From Paenarthrobacter ilicis (lineage in GTDB: Bacteria; Actinomycetota; Actinomycetes; Actinomycetales; Micrococcaceae), in assembly GCF_016907545.1 (NCBI RefSeq), contig NZ_JAFBCD010000001.1, positions 868,001-932,000 on the forward strand: DNA of 64,000 nucleotides. The letters run 5' to 3'. The translations under genes were made by a program, and so were the position numbers. Below, piece after piece: positions 15,894 through 24,863 of this stretch; position 1 is the stretch's first letter; each line of letters starts with the position of its first letter. The notes under the pieces were generated by a model, which did not search any database, was not told the DNA's origin, and worked only from the letters and a program-made list of their open reading frames with translations.

Positions 15894-17527
15894 TGCCACC
15901 AGCGATTTCCCGGTTTTTCCGCAAGCTCGGGGGCGGTATCCAGGCATTCAGCCCTGCCCAGCGAACCCTCGCCATCCTGGGCATCGCGGTGCTGGTCCTC
16001 GGCGGCGTGGCCCTGACTGCATGGCTGGGGAAGCCTGCCTATTCGCCCCTGTTCTCCGGGCTGAAGGACACCGATGCGAACAGCATCGTGGAGCAACTCC
16101 GGAAAGACAACATCCCGTACGAACTCAGCAACGGTGGTTCCACCATCCTGGTCCCGGAGGACAAGGTCTACGACGAACGGTTGAAGGCTGCCGCAGCCGG
16201 GTTGCCGAGTGCCGCTGCCACTGGCTATTCCTTGTTGGACAAACTGGGTGTCACGTCCTCTGAGTTCCAACAGTCAGTGACCTACAAGCGCGCACTGGAG
16301 GGCGAGCTCAGCACCACCGTGCAAGCGATGGACGGGGTCAAGAGCGCCGCGGTCAGGCTGGCCATTCCGGAGAAGTCCGTGTTCGTGGACACCACACCGG
16401 AGGCCACAGCCTCGGTATTCGTGGAGACCCAGCCCGGGACCACCCTGTCCGCGGACAAAGTGCAAGCCATTGTGCACCTGACCTCCGCAGCGATCGAAAA
16501 CCTGAAGCCCACCAACGTCTCCGTGGTGGACTCCCAGGGAAACGTCCTCTCCACTGTGGGCGGGGGCGCCACCGGATCCTCCTCCAAGCAGGCAACCGAT
16601 TACCAGCAGCGCACTTCCGACGCCGTCCGGGCAGTCCTGGACAGTGTTGTGGGACCGGGCAATGCAACTGTTGCCGTCGCCGCGGATGTCACCGCGGAAT
16701 CCGCCCAACAACGCAGCGAAACGTTCACGCCCGCCGCCGACACCCCTGCACTGAGCGAGTCCACCAAAACCGAGAAGTACACCGGAACCGGCGGCGGAGC
16801 GGCCGGTGTCCTGGGCCCGGACAACATCGCCGTCCCGGGCGGAACCAACGCCAACGGATCCTATGACTCCAGCGATACCACCAAGAACAACGCCGTCAAC
16901 AAGGTCACCGAGGACCGCACCATTCCCCAGGGTGCCGTGAAGCGCCAGACCATCTCGGTGGCGATCAACCAGGCAGCAGCCGGTGGAGTCAACGTCAATT
17001 CGGTACGGGCGCTGGTCACCTCCGCCGCCGGCATCGACACGGCAAGGGGAGACGTAGTCACTGTTGAAGTGCTGCCCTTCAGCACCGCGGCCGCAGACAA
17101 GGCTGCCGAAGCGCTGGGCACCGCGCAGGCCGATGCCGAAGCAGCCAAGGACGCGGCGTTGAAGAACACCCTGATCCTGGCCGCAAGCATCCTGCTGGCA
17201 GCCATCGCTTTGATCGTGGTGGTCCTCATCACCCTGAAGCGCCGCCAGCGACGTGAGCCCGTGGACCTCGGCGAGCGGGTGGACTACGTTGCGCTGCCGG
17301 AGGCCATCCCCACGCAGGCCATCAGCGGACCCCCCACCTCGGCGATCGAGCTGACCTCCATCCAGCCCGCATCCCCTGTCCCGCCGACGCCCGCGCTGCC
17401 GCTGCCGGGCTCGGAAGCACTTGACGGCGAACTCAAGCGCGCCCAGATCGAGGCCATGGTGGCCGACAACCCCGCCCGCACCGCAGAGTACCTGCGCGGC
17501 CTCATGGATGAGAGGCAGTCCGTATGA
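15893..17527 (+). CDS. fliF: flagellar MS-ring protein FliF
   Basis: A 544-residue MS-ring subunit with two membrane segments: RTLAILGIAVLVLGGVALTAW near residue 25 and ILAASILLAAIALIVVVLITL near residue 430. Between them lie the YscJ/FliF periplasmic domains (YSPLFSGLKDTDANSIVEQLRKDNIPYEL, LDKLGVTSSEFQQSVTYKRALEGELSTTVQAMDGVKSAAVRLAIP). The cytoplasmic tail ends PARTAEYLRGLMDERQSV, the FliG-binding region. Overlaps fliG by 4 bases. Confidence 0.97.
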   Translation: MPPAISRFFRKLGGGIQAFSPAQRTLAILGIAVLVLGGVALTAWLGKPAYSPLFSGLKDTDANSIVEQLRKDNIPYELSNGGSTILVPEDKVYDERLKAAAAGLPSAAATGYSLLDKLGVTSSEFQQSVTYKRALEGELSTTVQAMDGVKSAAVRLAIPEKSVFVDTTPEATASVFVETQPGTTLSADKVQAIVHLTSAAIENLKPTNVSVVDSQGNVLSTVGGGATGSSSKQATDYQQRTSDAVRAVLDSVVGPGNATVAVAADVTAESAQQRSETFTPAADTPALSESTKTEKYTGTGGGAAGVLGPDNIAVPGGTNANGSYDSSDTTKNNAVNKVTEDRTIPQGAVKRQTISVAINQAAAGGVNVNSVRALVTSAAGIDTARGDVVTVEVLPFSTAAADKAAEALGTAQADAEAAKDAALKNTLILAASILLAAIALIVVVLITLKRRQRREPVDLGERVDYVALPEAIPTQAISGPPTSAIELTSIQPASPVPPTPALPLPGSEALDGELKRAQIEAMVADNPARTAEYLRGLMDERQSV

Positions 17528-18549
17528 CCCTGGTCCCCGAAGCCTCGGCCCTGAACGGGGTGCAAAAGGTGGCCGTGGTGCTCATGCAAATGAGCCCCAC
17601 CAGCGCTGCCGCGGTCATGGCGCAATTCTCCGAATCCGAGGCCGAAGAGATCGCCGCAGAAATAGTCCGGCTGCGCCGTGTCTCCTCGGTGGTCGCGGAC
17701 CATGTCATCAACGAATTCCACGGACTGGCCGTCAGCGGCCGCCGCACGGCCCGCGGCGGCCAGGAATTCGCCGTCGGACTTCTTGAAGCATCCTTCGGCG
17801 CGGACAAAGCCGCCGGCTTCATGGACCGCCTCGCGTCCACCATGGCCGGAAAATCCTTCGAGTTCCTGGACATGATGGACCCCGGCCAGATCCTGGCGCT
17901 GATCGACGGTGAGCTGCCGCAAACCATCGCACTGATCCTCGCCCACCTGCGGCCGGGGAAGGCCTCGGTGGTCATGGCCGGGCTGGGCGACACCCAGCGC
18001 ATCGAGGTTGCCCGCTGCATCGCCACCATGGGCTCCGCGTCGCCCGAGGCAGTTGGCATCGTGGCTGAAACCCTCAAGGTCCGCGCTGGTGCCGTCATGT
18101 CGCAACGGAAGTCCAACGAAATTGTTGGCGGTATCCAACCGTTGGTGGACATCATCAACCGGTCCGACGTCAGTACCGAACGCTCGGTCCTGGACGGCTT
18201 GGGCACCTTGGACCCCGAGCTCGCCACGGAAGTCCGGGCACGCATGCTGACGTTCGTGGACATCGTGAAGCTGGAACCGCGCGACATCCAGCAGATCCTC
18301 CGTGGGGTCAGCGCCGATGTCCTGGCCTTGGCCATGAAGGGCGCCCCGGCGGTGGTGCTGGATACCGTCCGCGCCAACATGTCCGGCCGCAACCTGGAAA
18401 TCCTTGAGTCGGAGATGGCCGCCTCCGGTCCGGTCCGTGCCTCCCAAGTGGAGGAAGCCAGGGCCGAGATCGTCCGGTCCATCCGCGAACTCGAAGCAGA
18501 AGGCGCGATCGTGGTGCGGCGCGGAGACGAGGACGACTTTGTCTACTGA
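17524..18549 (+). CDS. fliG: flagellar motor switch protein FliG
   Basis: A 341-residue C-ring subunit made of armadillo-like helices: GVQKVAVVLMQMSPTSAAAVMAQFSE (FliF-binding end), the middle-domain motif with ELPQTIALILAHLRPGKASVVMAGL in place of the usual EHPQ, and a C-terminal torque helix region (LDPELATEVRARMLTFVDIVKLEPRDIQQILRGV). It contacts MotA through charged residues of that last domain. The last bases overlap the fliH start. Confidence 0.96.
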   Translation: MTLVPEASALNGVQKVAVVLMQMSPTSAAAVMAQFSESEAEEIAAEIVRLRRVSSVVADHVINEFHGLAVSGRRTARGGQEFAVGLLEASFGADKAAGFMDRLASTMAGKSFEFLDMMDPGQILALIDGELPQTIALILAHLRPGKASVVMAGLGDTQRIEVARCIATMGSASPEAVGIVAETLKVRAGAVMSQRKSNEIVGGIQPLVDIINRSDVSTERSVLDGLGTLDPELATEVRARMLTFVDIVKLEPRDIQQILRGVSADVLALAMKGAPAVVLDTVRANMSGRNLEILESEMAASGPVRASQVEEARAEIVRSIRELEAEGAIVVRRGDEDDFVY

Positions 18550-19183
18550 GGGCTACACCCCGGTCACTTTTCCCTCGCTCAGCACCACCGGGCTCAGCAC
18601 CACCGGGCTCAGCACCACCGGGCGTTCCGGCGAACCGGACCGCGCCTTCGTCCAAGGCCATGCCGCCGGTTACTCAGCGGGGCTGCAGGCCGCCGCGGCG
18701 GAACAGTTGCAACTGCAACAGCGCCTGCAGCAAGAGCATGAGGAAATGCTCGACGCCGGCCGCTCGGCCTTGGCGCGGGCCGTCCAGCTTTTGCAGGCGG
18801 CAGCCAGCGCCGCGCAACAGCGCCAGGAAGTCGCTGTGGCTGATGTGCAGGATGTGCTTGCGGTCAGTGCGATCGAACTCGCGGAAGCCATCCTGGGCTA
18901 CGAACTTGCCCAAGGGGAGAACACCGCCCGCGCCGCACTCAAGCGTGCCCTCGGAACGCAAGGCACCGGCGTCGGACGCGTCACCACGGTACGCCTCCAC
19001 CCGCGCGACCTCGCAGCGCTCGCGGCCGCCGGCGTGGTGGACGTTGCCGGCGTCGAGCTGACGGCTGACGACACGCTCGCCCCCGGGGACGCGGTGGGGG
19101 AGTATCTGAACGGGTGGATCGATGCACGCATTGGTGCCGCGCTCGAGCGGGCCAAGCAGGCCCTGCTGGGAGCCGGTGCATGA
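18539..19183 (+). CDS. fliH: flagellar export apparatus protein FliH
   Basis: A 214-residue FliH. It has a variable N-terminus with the repeat LSTTG three times (residues 14-28), a long Gln/Ala-rich coiled coil (YSAGLQAAAAEQLQLQQRLQQEHEEML) and a C-terminal domain VAVADVQDVLAVSAIELAEAILGYEL typical of FliH/YscL. It forms the stator around the ATPase FliI. Start TTG 18539 overlaps the fliG stop; no ATG fits. Overlaps fliI by 4 bases. Confidence 0.9.
   Translation: MSTEGYTPVTFPSLSTTGLSTTGLSTTGRSGEPDRAFVQGHAAGYSAGLQAAAAEQLQLQQRLQQEHEEMLDAGRSALARAVQLLQAAASAAQQRQEVAVADVQDVLAVSAIELAEAILGYELAQGENTARAALKRALGTQGTGVGRVTTVRLHPRDLAALAAAGVVDVAGVELTADDTLAPGDAVGEYLNGWIDARIGAALERAKQALLGAGA
18577..18621 (+). 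repeat. 15-base tandem repeat, three copies, in fliH
   Basis: The unit GCTCAGCACCACCGG is repeated exactly three times and encodes three LSTTG units near the FliH N-terminus. Identity at third codon positions shows recent expansion by slippage. Copy number probably varies between strains. Confidence 0.9.
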
Positions 19184-20508
19184 GGCCACACGCGGACCGC
19201 TTTCATGCAGCCGTTGCGGCCGCCGCCCCGCAGCGCGTCGGGACGGTGACGTCCGTGCTGGGCCTGGGCCTGGAAATTGCCGGGCTGGATTGTGCCGTGG
19301 GTGAGCTTGTTACTGTCGGCGCGGGCCATGAAACGCTCGACGCCGAAGTAGTCGCCTCGGTCAGCGGGGCCGTGCGGTGCATGCCCCTTGGCCGGTTGAC
19401 AGGTGTGGCCGCTGGGGCTCCGGCGCGGGCCAAAGGAAGCCCCCTGCTGGTGCCCACTGGCAAGGGCTTGTTCGGACGGGTGCTGGACGCCCTGGGCCGG
19501 CCGATCGATGGCAAAGGCCCCCTCCCGCCGTCGCGCATGGTGCCCCTGGATCAGGAAGCACCGTCGGCCATGAGCAGGGCACGCATCGACACACCCCTGC
19601 AGACCGGGGTCCGTGTGCTGGACACCATGACCACGTTGGGCCGCGGGCAGCGCATGGGCCTGTTCGCTGGGTCCGGCGTGGGCAAGTCCTCCCTGCTGTC
19701 CATGGTGGCCCGGGGAACCGACGCCGAAGTCTCCGTGATCGCACTGGTGGGGGAGCGCGGCCGCGAAGTCCGCGAGTTCCTCGAAGACGACCTCGGACCC
19801 GAGGGGCTGGCCCGCTCCGTGGTGGTGGTTGCCACCTCCGACGAACCCGCCCTCATGCGGATCCGCGCAGCCGTCACCGCCACCCGGATCGCCGAGTCCT
19901 TCCGTGAAGCAGGCAAGGACGTGGTGCTCATGATGGACTCCCTGACCCGCGTGGCCATGGCCCAGCGCGAGATCGGCCTCTCCGCAGGTGAGCCGCCCGC
20001 CACCCGCGGCTACCCGCCGTCGACCTTTTCCGTCCTGGCCCGGCTGCTGGAACGCGCCGGGACCGCCGAAACCGGCTCTGTCACCGGGATCTACACCGTG
20101 CTGGTGGACGGCGACGACCACAACGAACCCATCGCCGATGCCGCCCGATCCATCCTGGACGGCCACGTGGTCCTGGACCGCAAACTCGCCGTGACGGGGC
20201 ACTTTCCCTCCGTTGATGTGTTGGGCTCGGTGTCCCGTGTGGCGTCCAAAGTGAACGCCCGCGAATATACGGCGCTCGCCGTGATGCTCCGGCGGGTCCT
20301 CGCAGCGCGGCGGAGTGCCCAGGACCTGATCGACGTGGGCGCGTACCGGCACGGCAGCAACCCCCTGGTGGACGCCGCCCTGGATCACGAGGATGCCATC
20401 AACCAGTTCCTCCGGCAGGGGATGAACGAATCGACGCCCCACAGCACTGCCTGGGCCGAACTGACACGACTCTCAGCGCACTTTGGACACTTTGAAGGAG
20501 CCGCGTGA
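19180..20508 (+). CDS. fliI: flagellum-specific ATP synthase FliI
   Basis: A 442-residue export ATPase of the F1-beta type. Walker A is GLFAGSGVGKSSLL, Walker B is DVVLMMDSLTRVAMAQRE, and RGYPPSTFSVLARLLERAG and HFPSVDVLGSVSRV follow as in all FliI proteins. It unfolds or primes export substrates with FliH and FliJ at the base of the export gate. ATG 19180 sits in an ATGA overlap with fliH. Confidence 0.97.
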   Translation: MRPHADRFHAAVAAAAPQRVGTVTSVLGLGLEIAGLDCAVGELVTVGAGHETLDAEVVASVSGAVRCMPLGRLTGVAAGAPARAKGSPLLVPTGKGLFGRVLDALGRPIDGKGPLPPSRMVPLDQEAPSAMSRARIDTPLQTGVRVLDTMTTLGRGQRMGLFAGSGVGKSSLLSMVARGTDAEVSVIALVGERGREVREFLEDDLGPEGLARSVVVVATSDEPALMRIRAAVTATRIAESFREAGKDVVLMMDSLTRVAMAQREIGLSAGEPPATRGYPPSTFSVLARLLERAGTAETGSVTGIYTVLVDGDDHNEPIADAARSILDGHVVLDRKLAVTGHFPSVDVLGSVSRVASKVNAREYTALAVMLRRVLAARRSAQDLIDVGAYRHGSNPLVDAALDHEDAINQFLRQGMNESTPHSTAWAELTRLSAHFGHFEGAA

Positions 20509-20930
20509 ACCGACAATTCTCCCTGGCCGGGCTCTTGCGGCTGCGGCAGGCCGAACAGAAGTCCGCGGAAAGCGGGCTGGCCGCGGCCAACTCGCGGTCG
20601 GCATCGTTGCGGGTGCGTCGGGCAGAAGCCCGCGAAGCCCTGGCGGATTCGGCCGGGCACGCTGGCGATTCCGCGTCCCTCCTGGCCATCGCGGCTGCCC
20701 GGGCCTCCTCGCAGAGCATGCTGGCCGAGCTGGATGCGCTTGCTGCCGTGGCCGAAACCGAGGCAGCCTCAGCCCGGGCTGAGTACACCGAAGCGAAGCG
20801 CCGCGCCGTGGGGCTGGAGAAACTCGAAGTCCGCCACTATGCCGAATACGCCGCGTCCGCCCTCCGCGCCGAACAGGGCGTCCTGGACGAAATCGCCTCC
20901 ACCGCGTGGCACAGGAAGGCCGGCTCATGA
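20505..20930 (+). CDS. fliJ: flagellar export chaperone FliJ
   Basis: A 141-residue, highly charged, Ala-rich two-helix coiled coil (LLRLRQAEQKSAESGLAAANSRSASLRVRRAEA ... AEYTEAKRRAVGLEKLEVRHYAEYAASALRAEQGVLDEIAS). This is what FliJ, the rotor stalk of the export ATPase, looks like, and the position after fliI is invariant. Start GTG 20505 overlaps the fliI stop. Sequence identity in this family is low, so the call uses shape and place. Confidence 0.88.
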   Translation: MNRQFSLAGLLRLRQAEQKSAESGLAAANSRSASLRVRRAEAREALADSAGHAGDSASLLAIAAARASSQSMLAELDALAAVAETEAASARAEYTEAKRRAVGLEKLEVRHYAEYAASALRAEQGVLDEIASTAWHRKAGS

Positions 20931-21589
20931 GCATGACCGATGCCATTGGGCGGATTCAGAGCATCGAGTCCCAGCTGCAGCAGTTGGCCCAGGGGGCCAG
21001 GACTTCCACGGCGGTTTCTTCGGGTTCCTCGGCGGCTTCGGCTGCCGACGCTGCGTCCTTCGCCTCTGCCCTGAGCAGCGCCATGGGGACCTCATCCTCC
21101 TCGTCCTCTTCGCTGGTTTCCGGGGTGGGTGCTGCGGGCTTGGGCTCGCTGTTGCCCGCTGCTGGAAGTACGACGGCGACCGCTGGGGCGGCGGCCGTCG
21201 GCACCAGCGGCGGCGCCGTTTCGGGTGACGCCGTGGTGGCAGCTGCCAAGAAGTACATCGGCGTGCCCTACGTGTGGGGTGGCACCAACCCGGCGGTGGG
21301 CATGGACTGCTCCGGATTCGTCCAGAGGGTGTTCAAGGATCTTGGGGTGGAGTTGCCGCGCGTGGTCAGCGACCAAATGCAGAAGGGCACACCTGTCGCA
21401 TCACTGGCGGAGGCGAAACCCGGGGACCTCCTGGTCAGCTACGGCGGCGAACACATCTCCATCTATCTGGGCAACGGCAAGGCCATCGACGCTCCCGTTC
21501 CGGGCCAGACCATCCAAATCCGCGACGCATGGGAGAAGTACTCCAACCTGACGTCGATCCGCCGGATTGTTCCGGCAGGGAGTGCGTGA
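20927..21589 (+). CDS. NlpC/P60 peptidoglycan hydrolase, probable FlgJ counterpart
   Basis: A 220-residue protein. Residues 1-100 are Ser/Ala/Gly-rich without signal peptide; residues 105-220 are an NlpC/P60 endopeptidase with VAAAKKYIGVPYVWGGTNP, the catalytic Cys in MDCSGFVQRVF and the catalytic His in GGEHISIYLG. Lying between fliJ and fliK in the operon, it probably opens the wall for the rod, as the muramidase half of FlgJ does in proteobacteria, and lacks a Sec signal because it would leave through the flagellar gate. Role inferred from place and catalytic motifs. Confidence 0.88.
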   Translation: MSMTDAIGRIQSIESQLQQLAQGARTSTAVSSGSSAASAADAASFASALSSAMGTSSSSSSSLVSGVGAAGLGSLLPAAGSTTATAGAAAVGTSGGAVSGDAVVAAAKKYIGVPYVWGGTNPAVGMDCSGFVQRVFKDLGVELPRVVSDQMQKGTPVASLAEAKPGDLLVSYGGEHISIYLGNGKAIDAPVPGQTIQIRDAWEKYSNLTSIRRIVPAGSA

Positions 21590-23166
21590 TGCAGGCGGTT
21601 GGTGGATTTGCTGCCGGGGGATTCATGGGTGGTCCTGCCGGTGTGGGAGCTCCTGCTGGCGAGGTGCGAGGTGCCGCTTCTTCGGGTGGGGGTGCCTTCG
21701 ACGCCGTGATGGCTTCCGAAATGGATTCGGGGACCTGGCTCGATGATGGCCATGTCGATGCCCCGCTGCACAACCGACGTCTCCTTCCGTCTAACGCGCA
21801 GGAAGTCGTCGAAACGGATGCCCAGTTCGATGCTTCGCTGCCCATTCGATGGTTGGAGCCGCCTGTTTCGCAGGGAACCCCCGAAACGGGCGCGACGGGT
21901 GCTTCGGACGGATCGCCGGCTGGATTGGCCGGCATCGCTGGTGCTAATGGTGCTGAGGTTTCCTTGGCTTCGGATGGGGCTGGGGCTGGGGCTGGGGCTG
22001 GGGTTGGGGCTGGTGGCGCGGGTGAAGCCATGCTGCTGGGCGAGTCCGCACGTCCAGGCACGGCCGCTGCCAAGGACGACGCCGCCGCCCTTGGTGGGGA
22101 TCTGGTGGTGACTGCGTCCGCCGGGCACATGGACTTCGCCCCTTACGCTGCCTCGCTGCCCACTCGACGCTTCCTGCCGTCCAACCCGCAGGGAATCCCC
22201 GAAACGGACGGGCCTGTGGCTGGCTCCTGGCTGGAGGGTTCTGTGGCTGTAGGGGCGACCGCTGGTACTCAGACGGGTGTTGCTGCCGGCAGTGATGCCC
22301 GCGACGCCGTGGTTTCGAAGGTCGCGGGCGCTTCCGATGCCGGGGGTAAAGCGGCCGCCCGGACCGTACCGGTTTCAGCTCCGACCCCTCCGGCTACTCC
22401 CACTGCCCATTTAGATGGCTCGCTGCACACTCGACGCTTCCTACCATCGAATCCGCAGGGAACCGTCGAATTGGGCGCGGTCCCACCCCCCGCCGCACAA
22501 CCCGCGCCAGCCCTGCCCGCGCCAGCACAACCCGCGCCAGCACAACCCGCGCCAGCCCTGCCTGCGCAGCCCGCTCCGGTGCAGCCCGCGTTTGCACTCG
22601 AGACCACGCCTACCCTGCAGCCCGCGCCCCTGCCGCCCGCACCGGTCCTGCCCACTCCGGCTGCCCCCGCACCCCAACAGCCCCTCACGCATCAGCTCGC
22701 CACGCCCCTGTTCTCGCTGGCGTCGGCCGGGCTCGGGGAGCACGTGATGACGCTGCGGGTCTCCCCGGATGACCTTGGCCCCCTCACCGTCCGGGCACAC
22801 ATCGATGGCACCGGCGTGCGTATTGAACTGTTCGCTCCCGGTGATGCGGGCAGGGAGGCAGTGCGGCACATCCTCCCGGAACTCCGGCGGGGGCTTGAAG
22901 AATCCGGCGCCAGCTTGAGCCTCTCCTCGCACAACAGCCCGGCCGACTCCGGCAAAGACGGCCAAGGCACGGGGCAGGGGCACGGCCATGGCGCAGGGCA
23001 AGGAACGGGGCTTGGCGCGGGGACTCGTGATCCCGAGGCCCAGCCCCGACGCTTCGGTGACACCACAGGGAACGGAACCGATGACCAACCGCACCAACCC
23101 CGCCAGCTGCCACCCGGCGTCGTACATGACCCCAGCAGTCCACACCGCCTGGACATCCTCGTCTGA
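21589..23166 (+). CDS. fliK: flagellar hook-length control protein FliK
   Basis: A 525-residue protein of low complexity ending in the conserved FliK C-terminal domain: LASAGLGEHVMTLRVSPDDLGPLTVRAHIDGTGVRIELFAPGDAGREAVRHILPELRRGLEESGASLSLS (about residues 380-450). The N-terminal ruler region contains four copies of a motif near SLPTRRFLPSNPQGxxET, an Ala/Gly run and a long Pro/Ala run. It measures hook length and switches export specificity by binding FlhB. ATG 21589 overlaps the previous stop. Low-complexity DNA here is prone to slippage. Confidence 0.92.
   Translation: MQAVGGFAAGGFMGGPAGVGAPAGEVRGAASSGGGAFDAVMASEMDSGTWLDDGHVDAPLHNRRLLPSNAQEVVETDAQFDASLPIRWLEPPVSQGTPETGATGASDGSPAGLAGIAGANGAEVSLASDGAGAGAGAGVGAGGAGEAMLLGESARPGTAAAKDDAAALGGDLVVTASAGHMDFAPYAASLPTRRFLPSNPQGIPETDGPVAGSWLEGSVAVGATAGTQTGVAAGSDARDAVVSKVAGASDAGGKAAARTVPVSAPTPPATPTAHLDGSLHTRRFLPSNPQGTVELGAVPPPAAQPAPALPAPAQPAPAQPAPALPAQPAPVQPAFALETTPTLQPAPLPPAPVLPTPAAPAPQQPLTHQLATPLFSLASAGLGEHVMTLRVSPDDLGPLTVRAHIDGTGVRIELFAPGDAGREAVRHILPELRRGLEESGASLSLSSHNSPADSGKDGQGTGQGHGHGAGQGTGLGAGTRDPEAQPRRFGDTTGNGTDDQPHQPRQLPPGVVHDPSSPHRLDILV
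21756..22475 (+). repeat. four-copy motif repeat in fliK
   Basis: Diverged copies of a roughly 60-base unit at about 21756-21817, 21829-21889, 22149-22207 and 22413-22475. They encode LHNRRLLPSNAQEVVET, LPIRWLEPPVSQGTPET, LPTRRFLPSNPQGIPET and LHTRRFLPSNPQGTVEL. Copies 3 and 4 are closest. Spacing is irregular, so this is a dispersed duplication rather than a tandem array. Confidence 0.85.
21975..22011 (+). repeat. GGGGCT hexamer run in fliK
   Basis: About six consecutive GGGGCT-type units encode the GAGAGAGVGAG stretch. Runs of four G at 6-base intervals could fold into a G-quadruplex on the coding strand and are slippage-prone, although in-frame units of 6 keep the frame. Confidence 0.8.
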
Positions 23167-23184
23167 CGTGAAGGAGAGACAACC

Positions 23185-23613
23185 ATGACCATTCCCGCAA
23201 TTGCGGCCAACAACGGCGTCGGATCGGGGGAGGCTGTTCGCACTCCCGTGAAGACCATGGATTCCGAAGTCTTCATGTCCTTGCTGGTGACGCAGCTGAG
23301 GTACCAGGATCCCAGTGCGCCCATGGACACCAACCAGATGATGAGCCAGTCGGTGCAGCTTTCCATGATGGAGAAGATGACCGAGCTCACGGCTGGCTCC
23401 AAGGAGAGCTTTTCCCTGCAGATGCGCACCGCGGCGGCACAAATCATTGGCACCGAGGTGAGCTACACGTTGGCCGACGGCACCAAAGGGACGGGCGTTG
23501 CCAGTGCAGTGTCCTTTGCCGGCGGTGTTCCGACCGTGACCGTGGGGACCGCCAAGGTGCCGTTGGACCTGATCACCGGAATGACCGCAGCAGTGCAGAA
23601 AAACGCCTCCTGA
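23185..23613 (+). CDS. flgD: flagellar hook scaffolding protein FlgD
   Basis: A 142-residue hook cap protein. The diagnostic segment is DSEVFMSLLVTQLRYQDPSAPMDTNQMMSQSVQLSMMEKMTEL. The C-terminal part (IGTEVSYTLADGTKGTGVASAVSFAGGVPTVTVG) corresponds to the FlgD Tudor-like domain, while the FnIII-like domain of longer FlgD proteins is absent, as in many Gram-positives. ATG 23185 follows AAGGAGAGA. Confidence 0.93.
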   Translation: MTIPAIAANNGVGSGEAVRTPVKTMDSEVFMSLLVTQLRYQDPSAPMDTNQMMSQSVQLSMMEKMTELTAGSKESFSLQMRTAAAQIIGTEVSYTLADGTKGTGVASAVSFAGGVPTVTVGTAKVPLDLITGMTAAVQKNAS

Positions 23614-23659
23614 ATTAACCCCAGACTTACCCCGAACCAACCCGAAGAAAGGCAACACC

Positions 23660-24832
23660 ATGCTCCGTTCGCTGTACTCCGGAATTTCCGGCCTCCGAGC
23701 CCATCAGGCAATGCTTGACGTCACCGGCAACAACATCGCCAACGTCAACACCACCGGCTACAAAACCTCGTCCGCCCAGTTCCAGGACACACTGTCGCAG
23801 ATGACCCAAGGCGCGTCCGGCCCGCAGCAGGAGGTGGGTGGCTCGAACCCGGCCCAGATCGGACTCGGCGTCCGGGTGGCCGGTGTCAGCACCAACTTCG
23901 GCCAAGGTTCCTCGCAGAGCACCGGCCGCGGCACTGACCTGATGATTTCCGGCGAGGGCTTCTTCGTCACGGGCAAGGGCACGCAGCAGTACTACACCCG
24001 CGCGGGCAACTTCCAGATGGACGCGGCCGGCCGCTTGGTCAGTCCCGACGGCGGCATCCTCCAGGGCTGGAGCGCCACCAACGGTGTGGTCAACACAGGC
24101 GGAGCCACGGGGCCCATCACGTTGTCCCCGGATGCCACAGCTCCGGCAGTTGCGACTACCAACGCGGTGCTCGGCGGCAACCTGCCCTCGGACGCGGCCA
24201 CTGGCACGTCCGTTGAGCGCCAGGTCAAGGTGTTCGACGCCAATGGAGCTGAGCGCAGCCTCACATTGACCTTCAGCCGCACGGCCACTGGCTGGAATGT
24301 GGCGGGCGCGGACGCCAATGGCGCCACGGGTGCTTCCACTCTCACTTTCGCCAACGGTGCGTTGACGTCCGGCGGGACCATGACCGTTGGCGGGATCACC
24401 GTGGCCATGGGCGCAGTCACCGGTTTCGCGCAGATGAGCACCCTGGCCGTCGGCAGCCAGAACGGCTCCGCGGCCGGCCAACTTGAGTCCTTCACGCTGG
24501 CCGGAGACGGCTCCCTGATCGGATCCTTCAGCAACGGCGCCAAGGGGGTCCTTGCCCGCGTGGCGCTGGCCCGCTTCACCAACCCCGAAGGCTTGGAGAA
24601 GGCCGGCGGCTCCACTTACGTTGCCACGGCAAACTCGGGTGCGGCCCAGCTTGGCGTAGCCGGTGAAGGAGGGCTGGGCTCGCTGACGTCCGGTTCGCTG
24701 GAGATGTCCAACGTGGACCTGTCCCAGGAATTCACCAACCTGATTGTGGCGCAGCGTGGTTTCCAGGCCAACGCCCGCATCATCACCACCTCCGACGAAG
24801 TACTGCAGGAACTGAGCAATCTGAAGCGCTAA
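23660..24832 (+). CDS. flgE: flagellar hook protein FlgE
   Basis: A 390-residue axial protein beginning LRSLYSGISGLRAHQAMLDVTGNNIANVNTTGYKTSSAQFQDTLSQ and ending LEMSNVDLSQEFTNLIVAQRGFQANARIITTSDEVLQELSNL. The middle contains the Gly/Thr-rich hook domain. It is the only large axial protein of hook/distal-rod type in the window: no separate FlgF or FlgG is seen. Last gene of the flgB operon, separated from the next flagellar gene by the hipBA insertion. Confidence 0.95.
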   Translation: MLRSLYSGISGLRAHQAMLDVTGNNIANVNTTGYKTSSAQFQDTLSQMTQGASGPQQEVGGSNPAQIGLGVRVAGVSTNFGQGSSQSTGRGTDLMISGEGFFVTGKGTQQYYTRAGNFQMDAAGRLVSPDGGILQGWSATNGVVNTGGATGPITLSPDATAPAVATTNAVLGGNLPSDAATGTSVERQVKVFDANGAERSLTLTFSRTATGWNVAGADANGATGASTLTFANGALTSGGTMTVGGITVAMGAVTGFAQMSTLAVGSQNGSAAGQLESFTLAGDGSLIGSFSNGAKGVLARVALARFTNPEGLEKAGGSTYVATANSGAAQLGVAGEGGLGSLTSGSLEMSNVDLSQEFTNLIVAQRGFQANARIITTSDEVLQELSNLKR

Positions 24833-24863
24833 TAGCCCACGGATGGTGGCTGCCTTCCGCTTC

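Noticed and set aside
18898-20442. 514-codon frame antisense to fliH and fliI
   Set aside because: His/Gly-rich shadow of fliI without any recognisable domain or initiation signal.
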